64,000 nucleotides of DNA, from assembly GCA_017562135.1 (NCBI GenBank), contig QEYB01000180.1, positions 1,240,001 through 1,304,000 on the forward strand, in the 5' to 3' direction. The translations under genes were made by a program, and so were the position numbers. The notes beneath the pieces are model-generated. The model made no database searches, was not told the DNA's origin, and saw only the letters and a list, made by a program, of their open reading frames with translations. This document shows, in pieces, positions 19,805 to 33,022 of this stretch. How positions within the stretch are numbered: position 1 is the stretch's first letter; each line of letters begins with the position of its first letter. This DNA is from Dipylidium caninum. Its lineage: Eukaryota; Platyhelminthes; Cestoda; Cyclophyllidea; Dipylidiidae.

Positions 19805-22800
19805 AGACCCTCCTGCTGGAATGAGCCGAGAGCAGAGGAGGAGCGCACACCCGTCTCGGAGGCGCACGGCCTCCGCCACGTCAGCTCAGAAAGGCAAGGA
19901 CACTGCGGCTTGTTGCTGAGCCGCCTTCTTGAACCGGATGAGCTCTCTGCTCCTGTTTGAATTTTATGGGAACCAACTCACTATCGTTTCTTATTGCGTG
20001 AACATATCGCTCAACGTCTACTTGACTCCACAGAATAAACATGCTGCGGATACTTGGCCTGCCCCAGTCCCGGCTGGGGTTTTTGAACACAGCATTTCAC
20101 TCCCTTTTACCGCAGCTGGTGGAAAGTGCGTCTGCACTGCCAAAGTCGTTTTCTGTTCCTTCATCATTCACTGGAGCTATTTTGCTGCGAGGCTGCCAGA
20201 GGGAACGAGAATACGTGACATGTTACGAAGAGGCTATCCGGTGGACAGGTGGCCAATGTGACGCCCGGAGTCATCTGTTCACCTCGTCAAACGAACTGGA
20301 CCTGAACGCTCGGCTCCACAAGGGGAGTGTGGAGCAGAGAAGGTGACATGAGGATTGCATGTCAAACGTTGCCGTCAGCCACTCCGGCAGACGAAGGGAG
20401 CATCTCAACACGGGCCCCATTGCGTATCTCTTCACACCGAGAGACTTTACTCATCTTTTCGAAATCCCGAGACAGACGCAGTTTCAGCGGGAGGCGCATT
20501 CGTGACCGTCGTAGTGTCCCCAATCAAGGGCACCTGGGCGTACCATTGGCTGCAGTGCTGAAGACCACTGCAGTCGCCGCTTGTGGCGTGCATTTCGAGC
20601 AATTCCCAGACGATCCCAACCGGCGGCTTGTCAGAAAAAAGATAGATATAAGATCAGTGTCGACAGTCAGCCTGCGTTTTTCCGGTTCTTAGCTCACAAA
20701 AGAGGGCGCCTTGTACCTTGACTTCCTGGGGATCTGAGAATTCGAGGTGGTTCTCAGAAAAGCCGGCTTTAAGGACATACGTAAGAAGGAAGACTCATCC
20801 TGTTTCCGGGTGAATCTCAATGCCTCGAGTACTTCCTGCCCAGCTAACTTCTGTTGTGTCCGTTTGGGGGAGTGGAGGTGGATGCCTTTTGTTAGTGCTC
20901 AGGCTGCAGTAATTTGGGAATCTCTTTTCGAAGAGGAAAGAAACTATTTAGTGCCGCCCTCGGAGAATCGCAAGATCTTTACCATAGTTCCATAGTAGTT
21001 CCTAGATGTCATGTCTCGATCTGGTGTGAGTCCGCTCGGTCCCATTTTGTTGGTAGAAAAGTGATGCGCCCATGAAGGAGGGGCGTAAAGTTGGTTGGGG
21101 TGGCGGTCCGTCATTGCGAGGACTCCGCACAGGCTCTCACGCCATTTATTCGGGTCGTCTCCGCGAATGCCACCTCACTCCCAGACGGGTGGAAAGGTGC
21201 AGGGGATGGGCTGGGAAATCGGCCTTATCACGTTTGACAGTTTCAACCGTAGTCCCATATCTTTCGAGATTAATTTGCCATGGGATCGGGCTGCGTGGTG
21301 CCGACCCCAGTCGCTCACTACGAGGACCTGCAGCACTCAGGCACAGGTTTGCGAGCAATCTTGAAATCGGGCAAAGCGTGTAAACCCTCCCCCGCCAGTG
21401 GAGACAATCACAGGGAATTCCCCAACACCTTCCATTTTTCTCACTCAACGCGATCTTTTTACAACACTCCTGAAGGGATTAAAGTGGCATATTTGACGAT
21501 TAACTCCCAGCGTTGTCACTTATCCTCTGACAATGCTCTCCGAGGAATGAAAGGGGCTGCGCAAAGACGTTCTTTCTACCAGGTCCTCTGCTTCGAGCGG
21601 TATGCCGCCGAGTATGCGGAACTGTTCGTCGAAAGTCAGTGCCATAAGGGCTCATCACAAGACACTCCTCTGCGGGCAGATGTGACCCTTAAGCCTATGA
21701 GCATCGCTGTGTACCGCTATGGTTAGTCCTTTACCTTGCTTAACGGTGAAAACGATGGCAGAGGAAAAGATGCTAGGCGTCACAGCCCCAAGGCAACGGA
21801 CAGAGCAGCAACGGAACAGGTTTGTGGCGAATTTACGGTCTCCACCCGACGGAGGTGTTGGCCCTTCAAGTTATTCAGCGTCTGATGCCTAACAGGTAGG
21901 CATGGGTGGCGACGAAGAGAGCAAGATCCTCCTTAGCTAAATTTCATTCTTCTGCAAACACGGTTTTGTGAGAAAGTTCCCAAGACTCACTTACAGTGGA
22001 TTCTTCTCATGCTCAATGGAGGCATTTGATTTCTCATGGGCGGCGGTGGCAATAACGGTCAGCGGTTTGCATTGGAGCATGCAGACGTGAGCGTTGGTGA
22101 AATGACCGGCGTGGGAGGCGAGTTGTCATGAGTACTGGAACACAGTGCTCGAGCGAGGCTCTGGCGATATCTGAGGGCGGTGAAGGGCGGCGGGACCCCT
22201 CGCGGTGCCAACCGGGTACTCGAGGCCCGAAGCGTTCCACCCGACAGTGGAGGTGATGCGGATTTGTTAAGACTGTGCGCTAATGTGTCAAAAACAATAA
22301 ATTACACGACCCGTCGGCTCGGGTGAGAAATTGCAGGCCCTTTTGCATTACGAAACCGCCGGTGTATGGTAAAAAGCGCGTTGCGACTTACGTGCGATGA
22401 GTGCTGCACGACACGCCTTACCTGCCCTGCATGCAAACATACACACATTCATTTGGTGGAAGAGTCCTCCACGTTAAGCCGGCTGTTCTCTTCATAACTT
22501 GACTTCGCCACGGAGGATTGGAGCAGAATAATGCCAAGAGGCAAGGTGTCCTTCCCGACTTGTAAACATTTGCCGGGTGCTGATCTGCGCTGGGCATGGC
22601 CTGTACACAGGGGAAATGGGGAAGACAGTGTTGTTTTTGCTCTCAACAGTGACCGCCTCAGCGTCACACCGCGGCCCACGACTAAAAGACGCGGGTTTGC
22701 CACATGTCACGCGGTGGATGGGCGCTGTTCGCCCTCGGCAGAAGGAGGCCCACAGCAGAGGCGGCTGAAAACCCGCGTCGCGCCGAAGGGCGCCACGCCC

Positions 22801-25665
22801 TGCAGTCGAGCAAGGCACCTCAGCTGCGCCAGTTAACTCTCCCGACAGACGTGATAGAATTCGCGTGTTAAGCGGATGCAGATTCCTCTCTACCACGTGC
22901 ACCCCAGTGTTCCAACTGCTCTTTCGTGCTCTCTAATGCATTTCATTAAAGTCACTTGATGTAGCTCTCGCGAGGCAAAATTTTGTCATCTTTATCATCT
23001 TTACCATCTGCTGTTGCTTCCACATGTTTGCGGACGGCTAGTGACCGCGAAAGTAGCAGACCGATGGCCCCATGACCAGCGAGGCTCGCCTGCTGAATTG
23101 GCGAGTGCGTTGGAAGAACCTCATGGGCTACCGCGCCGAGTGCTCTCGGTGGAGGTCATGCGTCGAAATGTGGCCTGATGAAAGAAGAAGGCGGACCATC
23201 GGCGAGCGAGAATGTAATGCCCCCAATTTCACCTACAATCACATGAGAAGTCACGTGCGTGGGTCACCGCCTTGTGATTTCGCTAACCATTTAGGAGAAC
23301 CTGAACAGACGCGTGGTTGCTAGCGAGGAAATCGACTCCAGCGATGCCGACCGCAGTGCGCATAAAACTCGCAGTTCGAGGAACCCAAGGGTCTCACCGT
23401 CGGCCTAAATAAATATGCGATTGTCGGTGCACACAAAGAGTATTTCGAAGTCAGTGTTAAATGAAAAAGCCCTAGAAGAAGCGAATTAGCGAGCACAATG
23501 CTGCTATTTCGTGACAGGCTTCGGTTTCTCACTTGACGCCTGTACATCAGCAGAAATTAGTGCTTTCCAACTTCTGCGCGTACAAAAGGTTCGCACAAGT
23601 GGGTCGCTACGAGCCTGGCGCTTCGATGTGGACACATCTTCTGGATGCGGTTTAAAACGTCATGCTCAACCGCCCTACCCAGGCCGCTACGTCGTCGCTG
23701 AGGACCTCAACAATGTCCGCCCATTTCAGCTTGAGTTTGTAGACCAGGCCACTGTTTCTGGGCCGTATACGCCTGGCGCCGGTCCACCCGCAATCGCCCA
23801 CCCTTCCCCTCCATCGTCCATTGTGTAGCTCGTCTTCCCCTTGCTTTCCGCCTCGGAATGCGTGCCGCAAAGGCGATGTCTAATGGGATGGCAGTATCCT
23901 ACCGTGCCCTACCGAATAGTGGAGGGCAACCATGTCGCCGCCTCCGTAAAGAGGATTAGATTTTCAAGTGAGGCGCTAGCGTTGAATCAAAAGTAGGTGG
24001 AGGCGGTCCAGGCTGCTCGGTTAGGTTCTGCTGGCAGCGGCCCAAGTCTGGTCCTGTGCGGACGAAACGAAGTGAAAGTGGGGACGGGGCGATTGCCGAA
24101 TTTATGTGAGAGATGGACCTGCTCGTGTGAACGCACAGACGGCGCGTGGGATTTCTCAGACCAGGTGTTCTATCTAACCAAACATTCACACGCTTCAGTG
24201 ATAATAGCTCCTGAAGTTACTAGTACTGTTGTTATTATTGTTGCTGCGGCCAGGGCTGCTTCTACTAGCACCGCTTTCGGACAGAATTACCGCCATTTAC
24301 TTATAGGCGCCTGTTAAGTGACGCCTGTGCCGCCTTTCACCGCAAGTTACACTCGAGATATCGCCGTGGATCCGCGTCGACCACCGGGACGAGGAGGAAT
24401 GGTGCCCCCCCGGGCCACAAGTCGCAGTAGACTTCATGCCCCCCGGGCACAGCAGCAGGTGAGTCCTCGGTCTCATCGTAAGGCGGGTTGTCACGCCCGC
24501 GGCGCCACTCAGAAGCAGGAGGGTTCACCGATGTGGTGCCATCGCTCCTCGCACGCGTGCACGAGTTCGGCCATTCTGGTAAGCCAAAGAAGTACCACCG
24601 TCTCGGGAACGACTGTCACCCAGTCAGTGGAATAGTAGACTGAACCCAGAACCACAAATTCAGTCCTCTGCCAGGCTTTCCGAGGCCACTCCCACACTGC
24701 GGCGATATCAGCGTCCGCCACTATCGCTAATGGCCCTCGCAACGGAGACTTGTCGCAGGCAAACTGCTTCATCCCCACGAGTGGGGTAGGGTAATTCACG
24801 CCAACTGAGATTTAAGAAAGCAAATCCAAATTCGCCTCATCTCGTGCTCGTCCGCCGCCGGATTGCTTTGGTCGGGCAATTTTTGACCCACGTTGAACGG
24901 CCCCTACTTCCATGACATCGATGTTGAAGTAAACATTTCACGTGTATCAACAAATGCAGATCTACAGGCACAAAACCGGTAACAATACGTTAAAGTATGA
25001 AAAATAATTAGGATTGTTCCGTAAAAAGGAGTAAAAAGGAGGCAGGTGGAAGAAAGAGGAGTCGGTGTCGCTGTATTTGGAGATAGCCAGCTGAAGATCA
25101 GACGAAACGTGACTCAAATTCGTCCCAAGACACGAACTCCAGAAATAAAGACGCCTCAGATGTCATCGGTCGGGAAGATGCTCATTTTTGCCTTTTGAGT
25201 TGGCGTAGGCGGGCGGCTGCCGGGCGAAATGACCTTTCAACCAGCACGTCGGTGGGCCTCGCCCTTCCAATGAAAGCGCGGGGAGAAGTTATAGAAATAA
25301 GCTGCAATATGCTAACTCCACACCAAAGTTAGGCTCTGCCGAATGTGAGCTCCACGAGTTAGATGGAGGCAGGCTCAAATGAACGCTGTATCGCAAGTCC
25401 TTCTGTCAAGACATCGGAATAGTCGTGAGAAAGAGAGAATATTGCGAAGCCTTGGTTTTTATTCTCCAAATCCTAAGTTAAAGACCACGTATATACTATA
25501 AGAATTTTACGGTCGTTATTTTGCCTTGCCAGGACATTTTATTCAGGGTGAAAACTCATCAAGCCTTATGGGAAACTGGCCAGCTGCTAGCGACTATGGA
25601 TGAAGACAGGAAATTTGTTCACTGACTGCGGCTGAAGCTGAGGGCGAGGAGGAAAGGCTGAGGAG

Positions 25666-25730
25666 GAGGTGAGGTGAGGTGAGGTGAGGTGAGGTGAGGT
25701 GAGGTGAGGTGAGGTGAGGTGAGGTGAGGT
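25666..25730. repeat. (GAGGT)n pentanucleotide array, 13 perfect copies
   Basis: Thirteen uninterrupted GAGGT units, followed by a purine-rich flank to about 25800. The perfection suggests a young or unstable array. Confidence 0.96.
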
Positions 25731-26429
25731 AAGGGGAGGAGGACGTGAGGGAGAGGGGACGGGATGAGATGGAAGCGGAGGAGAGGAAGTCGTGGGGAAG
25801 GCTTGGACGTGGGAATTCTCAAGCCAGGTGGTATCGTGTCCCCATGTGGCTCGCGTCCCACCCTACGCTCCTCTTACCCCATTCCTCCGCCCGGCAGGAC
25901 AGCGTCAGTCTCATGATGCTGGTGGGAAAAAGGGTGATTTCGCAACACCTCTCTTTCCCAAGCTATTCGATTATGGGAAATCCCAGCGGTTGGAACAAGT
26001 GCGCATTGGTCCCGTACATGTGGGAATAAAACTACTGAAGCGATAATTTCCTCTTCCCAGCTGAAGAGTCAGCGCATGGTCTCATCGCCTAAAGATATTT
26101 CAGCCTAGGGCCCAACGAATTGGCCCAAAACAATTGCGGAAATATGCACGTCCGTGTAGCAAAAATCAGCTGTTTCTGCTATGTGAAAACTTGTTGCCTT
26201 TTCCCACTCAGGTATGTTTTCCAGTGAAAAGGGATTTTAGGAAGAGCGTCAAAAGACTGACTACCCCCATTGCATGGTTACTTCAAGAGCATAGTACCAC
26301 AAAGTATTTTCGGATGTATTTTTCAACTTCACTTGCTACCGTCTACTGCCTACGCATGGTTGCATAACGCCTGCGTTACGCCTGTAGCGCCGACTACTCT
26401 CTGTATCAAGAGGAAACATTTACACTCAC

Positions 26430-26477
26430 CAATGTCGCCATATCGAGGAGGGGGAGGAGGGGGAGGAGGAGCTGGAG
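26430..26477 (-). CDS. Candidate 48-base exon encoding a poly-proline segment
   Basis: The minus strand shows a pyrimidine-rich acceptor (TATTCCCAG), 48 open bases and a strong donor (GTGAGT). The peptide is PAPPPPPPPPRYGDI with a split codon at each end (phase 1 on both sides), so it is a symmetric cassette-type exon. It lies on the strand of NALCN and upstream of it, so an extra piece of that gene's linker is possible. It could also belong to another gene, or be a chance effect of the GGAGGA simple repeat on the plus strand. Confidence 0.35.
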
Positions 26478-29400
26478 CTGGGAATACAGCAACACGGCTG
26501 GTGGGGTTCACTAGATGGTCGCGTAAACAGCGCATGTGACCGTGAGGCCTTTCACCGAACCCACTGATATCCAAATGGCATATGAATGCCGCCTTGCGAG
26601 TAATGGCAAAGATCAACAGCAACCAACACGGGGCTGCCTGGCCTCGGGGCATCTGTCCGTGTTTTCATCACGGCTCGGGACCTCGATTTTCTTCCCCTCG
26701 CCATGTTCAGTGCCCAGTAGTTTTTGCGCCTATCCCTATTTTTGCGTAGCCACCGGTGGGAACTAACGTGTGAAGCAAAGGGGGAAAGGACAGTCACAAC
26801 AAACACCGGTAGCGCCGAGTCAGACGCTTGCCAGCATGCCCTAGTGCAGGCGGCTGTTCTGACAATCGCGTAGCACAGTGCATTCCCACCTAGCAATTTG
26901 TTTACTAAACCATTTTTTCTCCTCAAACAGTTGATCTCATGCTGTTGGTGCGGTGTGTGTCTGTGTGGATTACATCCCCTCTCCGGACACACGACGCTGG
27001 AAAAAACTGTCTTTTAGCCGACGACTTGTCTGCTAATTCACTTATTGTATTGCATCCTGAAGTGACGAGTGCACCTGCCTGTCTCTCGGTCGTGGAGGAG
27101 AATTTATTGCAAAAAGGGGGAAGGAGACCGGAACCGCCCCACTCTTTAGGAATAAGGGGTAACGGGAGCGATCAGCTGAAATTCACTGCAAAGGAGATGA
27201 TGATCACAATCCGACAGTAAGTCGGCTGTGTGCCGCCGGTGATCATCAACTTCATTAGCTTAACTCATGGCCCTTGTCTGGGCACTCTACGGCGTGAATG
27301 GAATAATGCCCAGATGAAAGATGTTCCCACTTTCCTTTGGACACTCTCATGCACTCGGCGGGACCCCACAGACGCCGATGATGTGTAGGGACATGGCTGT
27401 GCGGAGTGCAAACTGAAGGAGGTAAGGTTACCTCGCTCGCAGGTTTCTCGACTTTCAGCAATTCACTCTAATGCCAATTTCGACTGATCGTAAGAGAATA
27501 TGCGCACGTGTGTGCTTCTCCACTAATTCCCACGCCGACGTGTAAAATTGAGGGTTACGGCACAGAGAGGACTGCTAAGACAACACGCCCATTTCAGCGC
27601 AGACCGTCTGTGTTACCCCCCAGGGGGGAGGCACGAGTGCAAGATGAAAAGACACAAATCGCTGCCTGCCGTCTGCGACAGCTCAACCCACGCAACCGTG
27701 AAAAACGCGTGGAATGCACTTCTGAATGATGAAGAGGTGACAGCGTTTCAACTGGCCTCCCTCTGATTTAAACATGCTGCGTTGAAAACAGCGGGACATG
27801 GTGCTCGGCCAAGACGCGTGAGATAACTGGCCAAGGCGGTTGCAACGATTTCCAGTGAATAGGAGAAGCACCTGCTCTCAAGGCCTCTGTGATTATCGTT
27901 GTAGGGTGGAGTCTCGTACGCTGGATGCGGCGGTGAGGCGCAAATTTTCAATGCCTGAGTGAACGGCGGCATCAGAAGCTGAGGAAGGGGGAACAACTGA
28001 CGAGCAAAGGAAATATTAACTGGCAAAGGTAAACGTAGCTAATTTCTTTTTTGTCTGTTAAAGTGATGGCGCAGTAAAGTCTAAATGTGCGAGTGTCAAC
28101 TAACGTGGTCATCGTGGCCTGAGCTAGAAGTTGGTGTAAGGAGGGCAAGATGATAAAATGCATGCTTCACAACATTTGTTTCCGATACATTAGCCGAGGT
28201 GTACGAGTTAGTGCTGCCACTTCGCGTAAGAGGACGATTTGACCGCGCCAGAGTGGCTAAGTGGGAGTTCCAAGACATACCTTTGCCAATTCACTTAATT
28301 TGCAAATTAATTTTGACAGCAAATTGTGGATTTTGTCCTAATAATCACTGCAAATATTGCCATCATTCAGAATTTAGTATCCCGAGTGAGGGCCAACATA
28401 CAAGTGTTCCATGTCTAACCGTCAAATTAGGATCATTTTATGCCTTTATATCGTTAACTCCCATTCCATAGGGAAGCACACGTAGAAGCTGTTGGTCAGT
28501 TCCACCGAACGAGCGAACCCAACTGCGATGTCCGAAGAGGGAATGCGTGTCGGAAGGGCGGCAGGGCATATTGGACGAATATGAGTGCCTGCTGTAGCCT
28601 GCAACTTCAAAGGCGACCGTGGAAATGCTCCAACCTCGTAGCATTCCATTTATCCAGTTAATGGACTGTTAGTTTCCCACGCTGACCCACTAGGCATGAT
28701 TGACAAAGCTACCCGAATTGTGCGTGTCGACGCCGCGCCAAAGCTGACGACCCACTTTTTGCTTATTCTAAGCCTGGCGAAAAGGCCTGTGCGAATGGAT
28801 GCCCACAGCTTAATGTCTCGTCATCCATTGCTTTGTTACAACTTTTGTCTGGGATGCACCTGAATTTCCACGGCAGCATTGCTTGCACAAATTGAAAGGC
28901 AAAACGTTCCGGACTAAAAGAGGTCCCGTCCAAGGGCTCCCCACTGACGTAGGCATACACCGAAATACCGGAGGAATGCTGTGACTCACGATTGTGCTGA
29001 GCATGGTTAAGCTCGAGAACTGACTACGTTTTACTTTCATAAAATTGTGCACCCAGCTCCCCTCCACAGCATCCATTACCTCGCCGTGTTGCCTTGCTAG
29101 ATCAGTGCAGAGGTGCGTTGATCCGGTCGAGCCGACTGCATTGATGGAGCCACAACACAATCTGAAGCTCCCCTCACCCAATGAGGGAATCTCAGCGATA
29201 GCGGAGTCAAGAGAAGTATCTTAACGTAACCGCTAGGACTCGCGCTCGGTGCTCTTTGCATGGCACCTGTGCTTCCCATTTCTCCACCTTTCAGCCTAAA
29301 TTGTTAGTTGAGCAGTCGGAAAACAAACTTTTGCCCTAGTCGCCTCCTATAATGGTCAAAGTCGTCAATTTGGTCAAATATTACTCACATTACTTGTCAT

Positions 29401-31331
29401 GGGTTCATAATTCACGCTGGCGATAACCAAAAATGCTACTTGCTTTCACAGCAGTAGATAACAATGCTACTTAACAAGTACAAGCACGCGATCTGTCACC
29501 TCGGTTTATGTGCCATCAGGAAAACTCGCTAGTGCAAGCGACCACCGATTGTCGGCGGTTGAAAGCTAACAACTGACACTCCACTTCATCTCAAAGTCCC
29601 AAGACTAAGCAATATGATTGTAAAGCACAGTTTATCCAATTTGAACGGTGCAATCTCTGAAGCTACAACCCTCCACTTGCATTGTGAGGACATTGTGCTA
29701 GCAAAAAAGTTCTAGAGTTCATATATACGTGGGAGATGTACCAAAAACCCACCCCACATCTATCGCACAACAAATCGGACTCGTGGTTGAATTCATTGGT
29801 GGGCGAGCACATCGCAGCTGGCCACACCAAGATAACTGCTCAAAACAAGCATGCCACTAACGAAGAAAAAGTTTTGCGACCACTGATACGCTTACCACCT
29901 AACACGCCTCCAGTTTTTTGCACGAGGGCCAAATTCCTACAATTCTCAGAAAGATAGTTAACGCTAGGACGAAACAACCTACTTGATTGGGTCTTTCGGC
30001 GAGGGAGAACACTTTCCTCCCCATTGATACTACTTATCGTCATCATCACGGCAATCGACACGAGAACAGTTTGCGCGACACGACCTATTAACGTAACAAG
30101 ACTACGCAAATGTCTGGGCCAACAGTAAACCTCGTACTGGCTCGTACCAGCCGAAAATAAGATGAGTTTCAAAGCCATAATATACACGTCTCTAGCGGGA
30201 GAAGGCACCGTATCCACATTCAATCCGTTCCAACTAACAAAGATGAGTTAGGCATCCACAAAACACCAGGAGGATATCCACAGGAGGTCGTTCGGGTACA
30301 CAACTTTTCATATTGCGGATCAGCACAGCTACACAAATCGATAGCACGCGGTTGCATTATTGAAGGGATCAGTGGGGACAGGACCTCATGCAGAGGCAGT
30401 ATTGCGACTTTTGCAGACCGCCCCTTAACTCCAAAGACTTTACTTTCGAGGAGTCACCTTCTGATCGTTTGGCATATACTCACACATTGGAATCGACCAG
30501 ACACAAGGCAAGGCCATACAATTAGACAAATAACCATTTACAGAACGCTTTTTTTGATTGTGAGGCCCCTACCGATCTTCTTGGACGAAAACTCAGGTCA
30601 ACCTACAACCATCACAGAGATTGGAATAAGGACAACTTTCAAGCTGCAACACAACCAGAAACTTGCATAAAGAGACACGGGTGAGTTGTAAAAGGCCGTC
30701 CAAGGGGCCTTCCATAGACCGCTGTTTTAAGGCGTCATCGCTGTCAGTATATATACTAAGTATCATCACCCACATTCCAGCCGGATACTTTTGAATCGTA
30801 TTCTTGATGCCCGAATCCCAAGACTGCCTCCGTACAAGTCATTTGTTCACTGGCAATGCCCACATAAAAATCATCCCCTGAAGAATGATAACTCAATAAG
30901 TAAGTCTCGAGTTTCCCAAATAACCAGGTTAATGCAAATAAAAAGTGTTATGTATAAGTAAAAGTATTAATTTAGTAGAAGATGCCTGTGTGTTCTATTC
31001 TAAGACAATCATTTCTGTCTTAGCTGGAGTCCACCTACAGGAGACGAACGGTGGATACTCTAGACAACCGGATGGTGGCTTCTACAGCGTTTAAGAATCC
31101 AATCGAGATTAGAAACTTACATGATTATGTTGCATAATGTCCTAATTGACAAATAGAAATGGTTAAAGGAGAAAGGAATTAAAGTAATTGGCATAAGTAT
31201 GGATAGATGAGAAATGCCGATAGGCATGTCAGAATATGAGTGCGTATGTTTTACTACTCGCAGATGTAGGAAATTTCGAATAAATTAACAAATTGAAAGG
31301 TGTAATTCAGTTATAAGTTAAAAGTAAACGA
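26478..31331. other. No gene seen; composition change near 29 kb
   Basis: No recognisable exon. The base composition shifts here from GC-richer to AT-richer DNA, at about 28.9-29.4 kb. Open frames up to 127 codons, such as minus 29840-30223, have no splice support or family resemblance. Confidence 0.5.
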
Positions 31332-32414
31332 TTAACAGTCAGCATTAGTCAAGGCTATGAGGCTGAAATTAACATTGTCTGGGTCGCGTTGCATAAACCG
31401 GTCCACAACATTACATGCATCAGCTAGGAATGTGTCAGGGACGTTTTTCCGTGTAATATAGGACCATCTTGACGCCCATCTAAAGTTGCAAAAAGATAAA
31501 AATTTCGAACGAATAAATTTTTCAGTCGCACTTCATAACTAAATAAGTAATAAGTGAAGAAATTTATAACAATATACGACGCACCAAGCTCAATGAGATG
31601 ACCATTTGCATTTACGAAGGCGACGAAATGTAGATTGATCTGAGAATTCGGATCAGGAGCCTAAAACGTCAAAAAAAGAAACAACTCACCTCTGTCTGAC
31701 CTTGTTGAGCGCAATTTTCATGAACCTCACTTAATTCCTTCGGAAAGTGATAAAGATAATGAACAAACCTCCTCGTTTTCTAAGATTTCTGCACGCTCAA
31801 TAGGGGTGCTGTTATGTGCTTTCCTTAAAAATTTTCGAAGCCATGGAAGAGCTGAAAGATTTTAAGATTTCGTAAAGTGGACACCATGGGCATAAAGTGA
31901 GCATTATGTCTGAGGGGAGAAGCTATCATCAATGATTGATGTATTATGTTGGTCGTCAGAGCGTTGATGTTTACGTGCTCCAGTAATTCACTAGACAAAC
32001 ACTAAGGAGGATGTCACTCGAAGATTTAACTTGAGTATATATGCTGGTGATTTCCTTAGAAGGGGTAAACTTACAATCTAGATCTAGGACATCCGTGTTA
32101 TTTGCAAGCGCATGTATTATTGCGACTGTTCCACACGCATTGGATATAGTCTGCTTCATAAAGAAGCATTTTTCGTCCATGAAACAGTTCCGAATTGCAT
32201 GAGCTTTTGCGTTTTCGGTGAGGGGATAGAGTAAGAGTAGTGATAAAAATCTGACCGGGTACAAGCGCTTGCATGTCGGGGTCCGTACCAAATACATCCA
32301 CAAACCGCATGGGTTCCTTTACACCTAACTCCCGTATAAACTAATGGGTGAAATTAAACACAACTCTACGTTATTCATAACATCGGGATTTGACTCCAGT
32401 GGAATCCACCTCAT
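31332..32414 (-). CDS. UCHL3: Ubiquitin C-terminal hydrolase, UCHL1/UCHL3 type (two frameshifts)
   Basis: Cysteine protease of the peptidase C12 family; it frees ubiquitin from small C-terminal adducts in the cytosol. Exons: 32370-32414 (starts MRWIPLESNPDV), 32075-32340, 31769-31851, 31690-31737, 31585-31660, 31332-31479. Four of the five introns are 29, 31, 31-class or 29 bases long; all are GT-AG. The active site is complete: Gln and Cys in KQTISNACG (about residues 78 and 84), His in INLHF (about 158) and Asp in ELDGR (about 173). The last exon ends FMQRDPDN, IALTNADC, stop. Oddity: the frame is broken twice, by one extra base at about 32257-32259 (a CCC run, minus sense) and one missing base at about 31436-31441 (another CCC run). 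With both allowed for, the length is 221 residues, normal for the family. UCHL1 versus UCHL3 is not settled. Confidence 0.93.
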
Positions 32415-32671
32415 CGTGGAAGTTCGATGAGAATTGTGACCTCAAAGGTTAACGGCAAAAGGCTAGGAAGTACATGAAATCGGCTATCCTAGATCTCTAG
32501 TAGCGTTTTGCACTGACCAAATAAGTTCAACAAAACTCGGGCTTTTTTAGTTAGTGCATAAGTCGAGGGATTTTTGTCCACTAAATGCGTTCGAAAGTAA
32601 GAACCACATGCGCGAATTTTAAGTTGAAATGAGGCTACCCTATGTCAACACGATAAGGCAACTTGTACTAC
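32415..32671. promoter_or_regulatory. Short divergent intergenic region upstream of UCHL
   Basis: The UCHL start codon (minus, 32412-32414) and a possible plus-strand exon starting at 32672 point away from each other across 257 bases. This is the expected place for the UCHL promoter. No TATA box stands out. Confidence 0.4.
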
Positions 32672-33022
32672 ATGGGATGGTTATGGAACTTTCGAGCCCG
32701 TTTGTCGGACCTGCTGACCTTTGTCCAGATCTGTCCACCTAATTCAAGAGTCATCACGCCACTAGAAAAGCAAGAGATTCTCAAATTTAGACATCAACTT
32801 GCATCCATACCCCTATATAGTCCTTCTCCGGACTTTATCATCAGTAACAAGTCAGGGAAGAGAAATCTCTACTGTGACGAGGATACCTCTCTGAATCATC
32901 TCTTTGTTGATAATAAGTTGGATGAACAGAACGAAGTTTGGAGTCGATCCATCAGGGCTTCTGCGAGACCTGAACGCTCCGGAAGTCGAGAAATCAAAAG
33001 AGCAAAGGCGTTGAGAAGGTAA
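32672..33022 (+). CDS. Possible first exon or small protein, unknown
   Basis: An ATG opens 116 codons beginning MGWLWNFRARLSDLL and ending in a basic stretch, KRAKALRR, just before TAA. The sequence around the end (GAGAAG then GTAAAA) could instead be a splice donor, making this the first exon of a plus-strand gene. The start is amphipathic and hydrophobic and the end is charged. I recognise no family. Its position divergent from UCHL gives weak support. Confidence 0.32.
   Translation: MGWLWNFRARLSDLLTFVQICPPNSRVITPLEKQEILKFRHQLASIPLYSPSPDFIISNKSGKRNLYCDEDTSLNHLFVDNKLDEQNEVWSRSIRASARPERSGSREIKRAKALRR

Larger units (their letters stand above)
19608..26429. other. No assignable gene; possible NALCN intron
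   Basis: Upstream of the NALCN linker exon I searched the minus strand for domains I and II, including the QEGW pore motifs, and found none. Splice-like borders occur, such as a minus-strand donor GTAAGT at 21993 after an open segment, without recognisable protein. The stretch carries GAGAG and GAGGT arrays. If NALCN begins beyond the window this is probably intron, which is inference. Confidence 0.45.

Noticed and set aside
21993..22120. Minus-strand open segment ending at GTAAGT
   Set aside because: No acceptor fits the only long open frame; cannot be tied to NALCN.
27430..27475. 36-base minus-strand segment SELLKVEKPASE with AG and GT borders
   Set aside because: Faint likeness to the NALCN post-domain II linker only; too short to support.
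28230..28275. tRNA-like A-box text near GCCAGAGTGGCTAAGTGG
   Set aside because: No matching B box or cloverleaf could be built.
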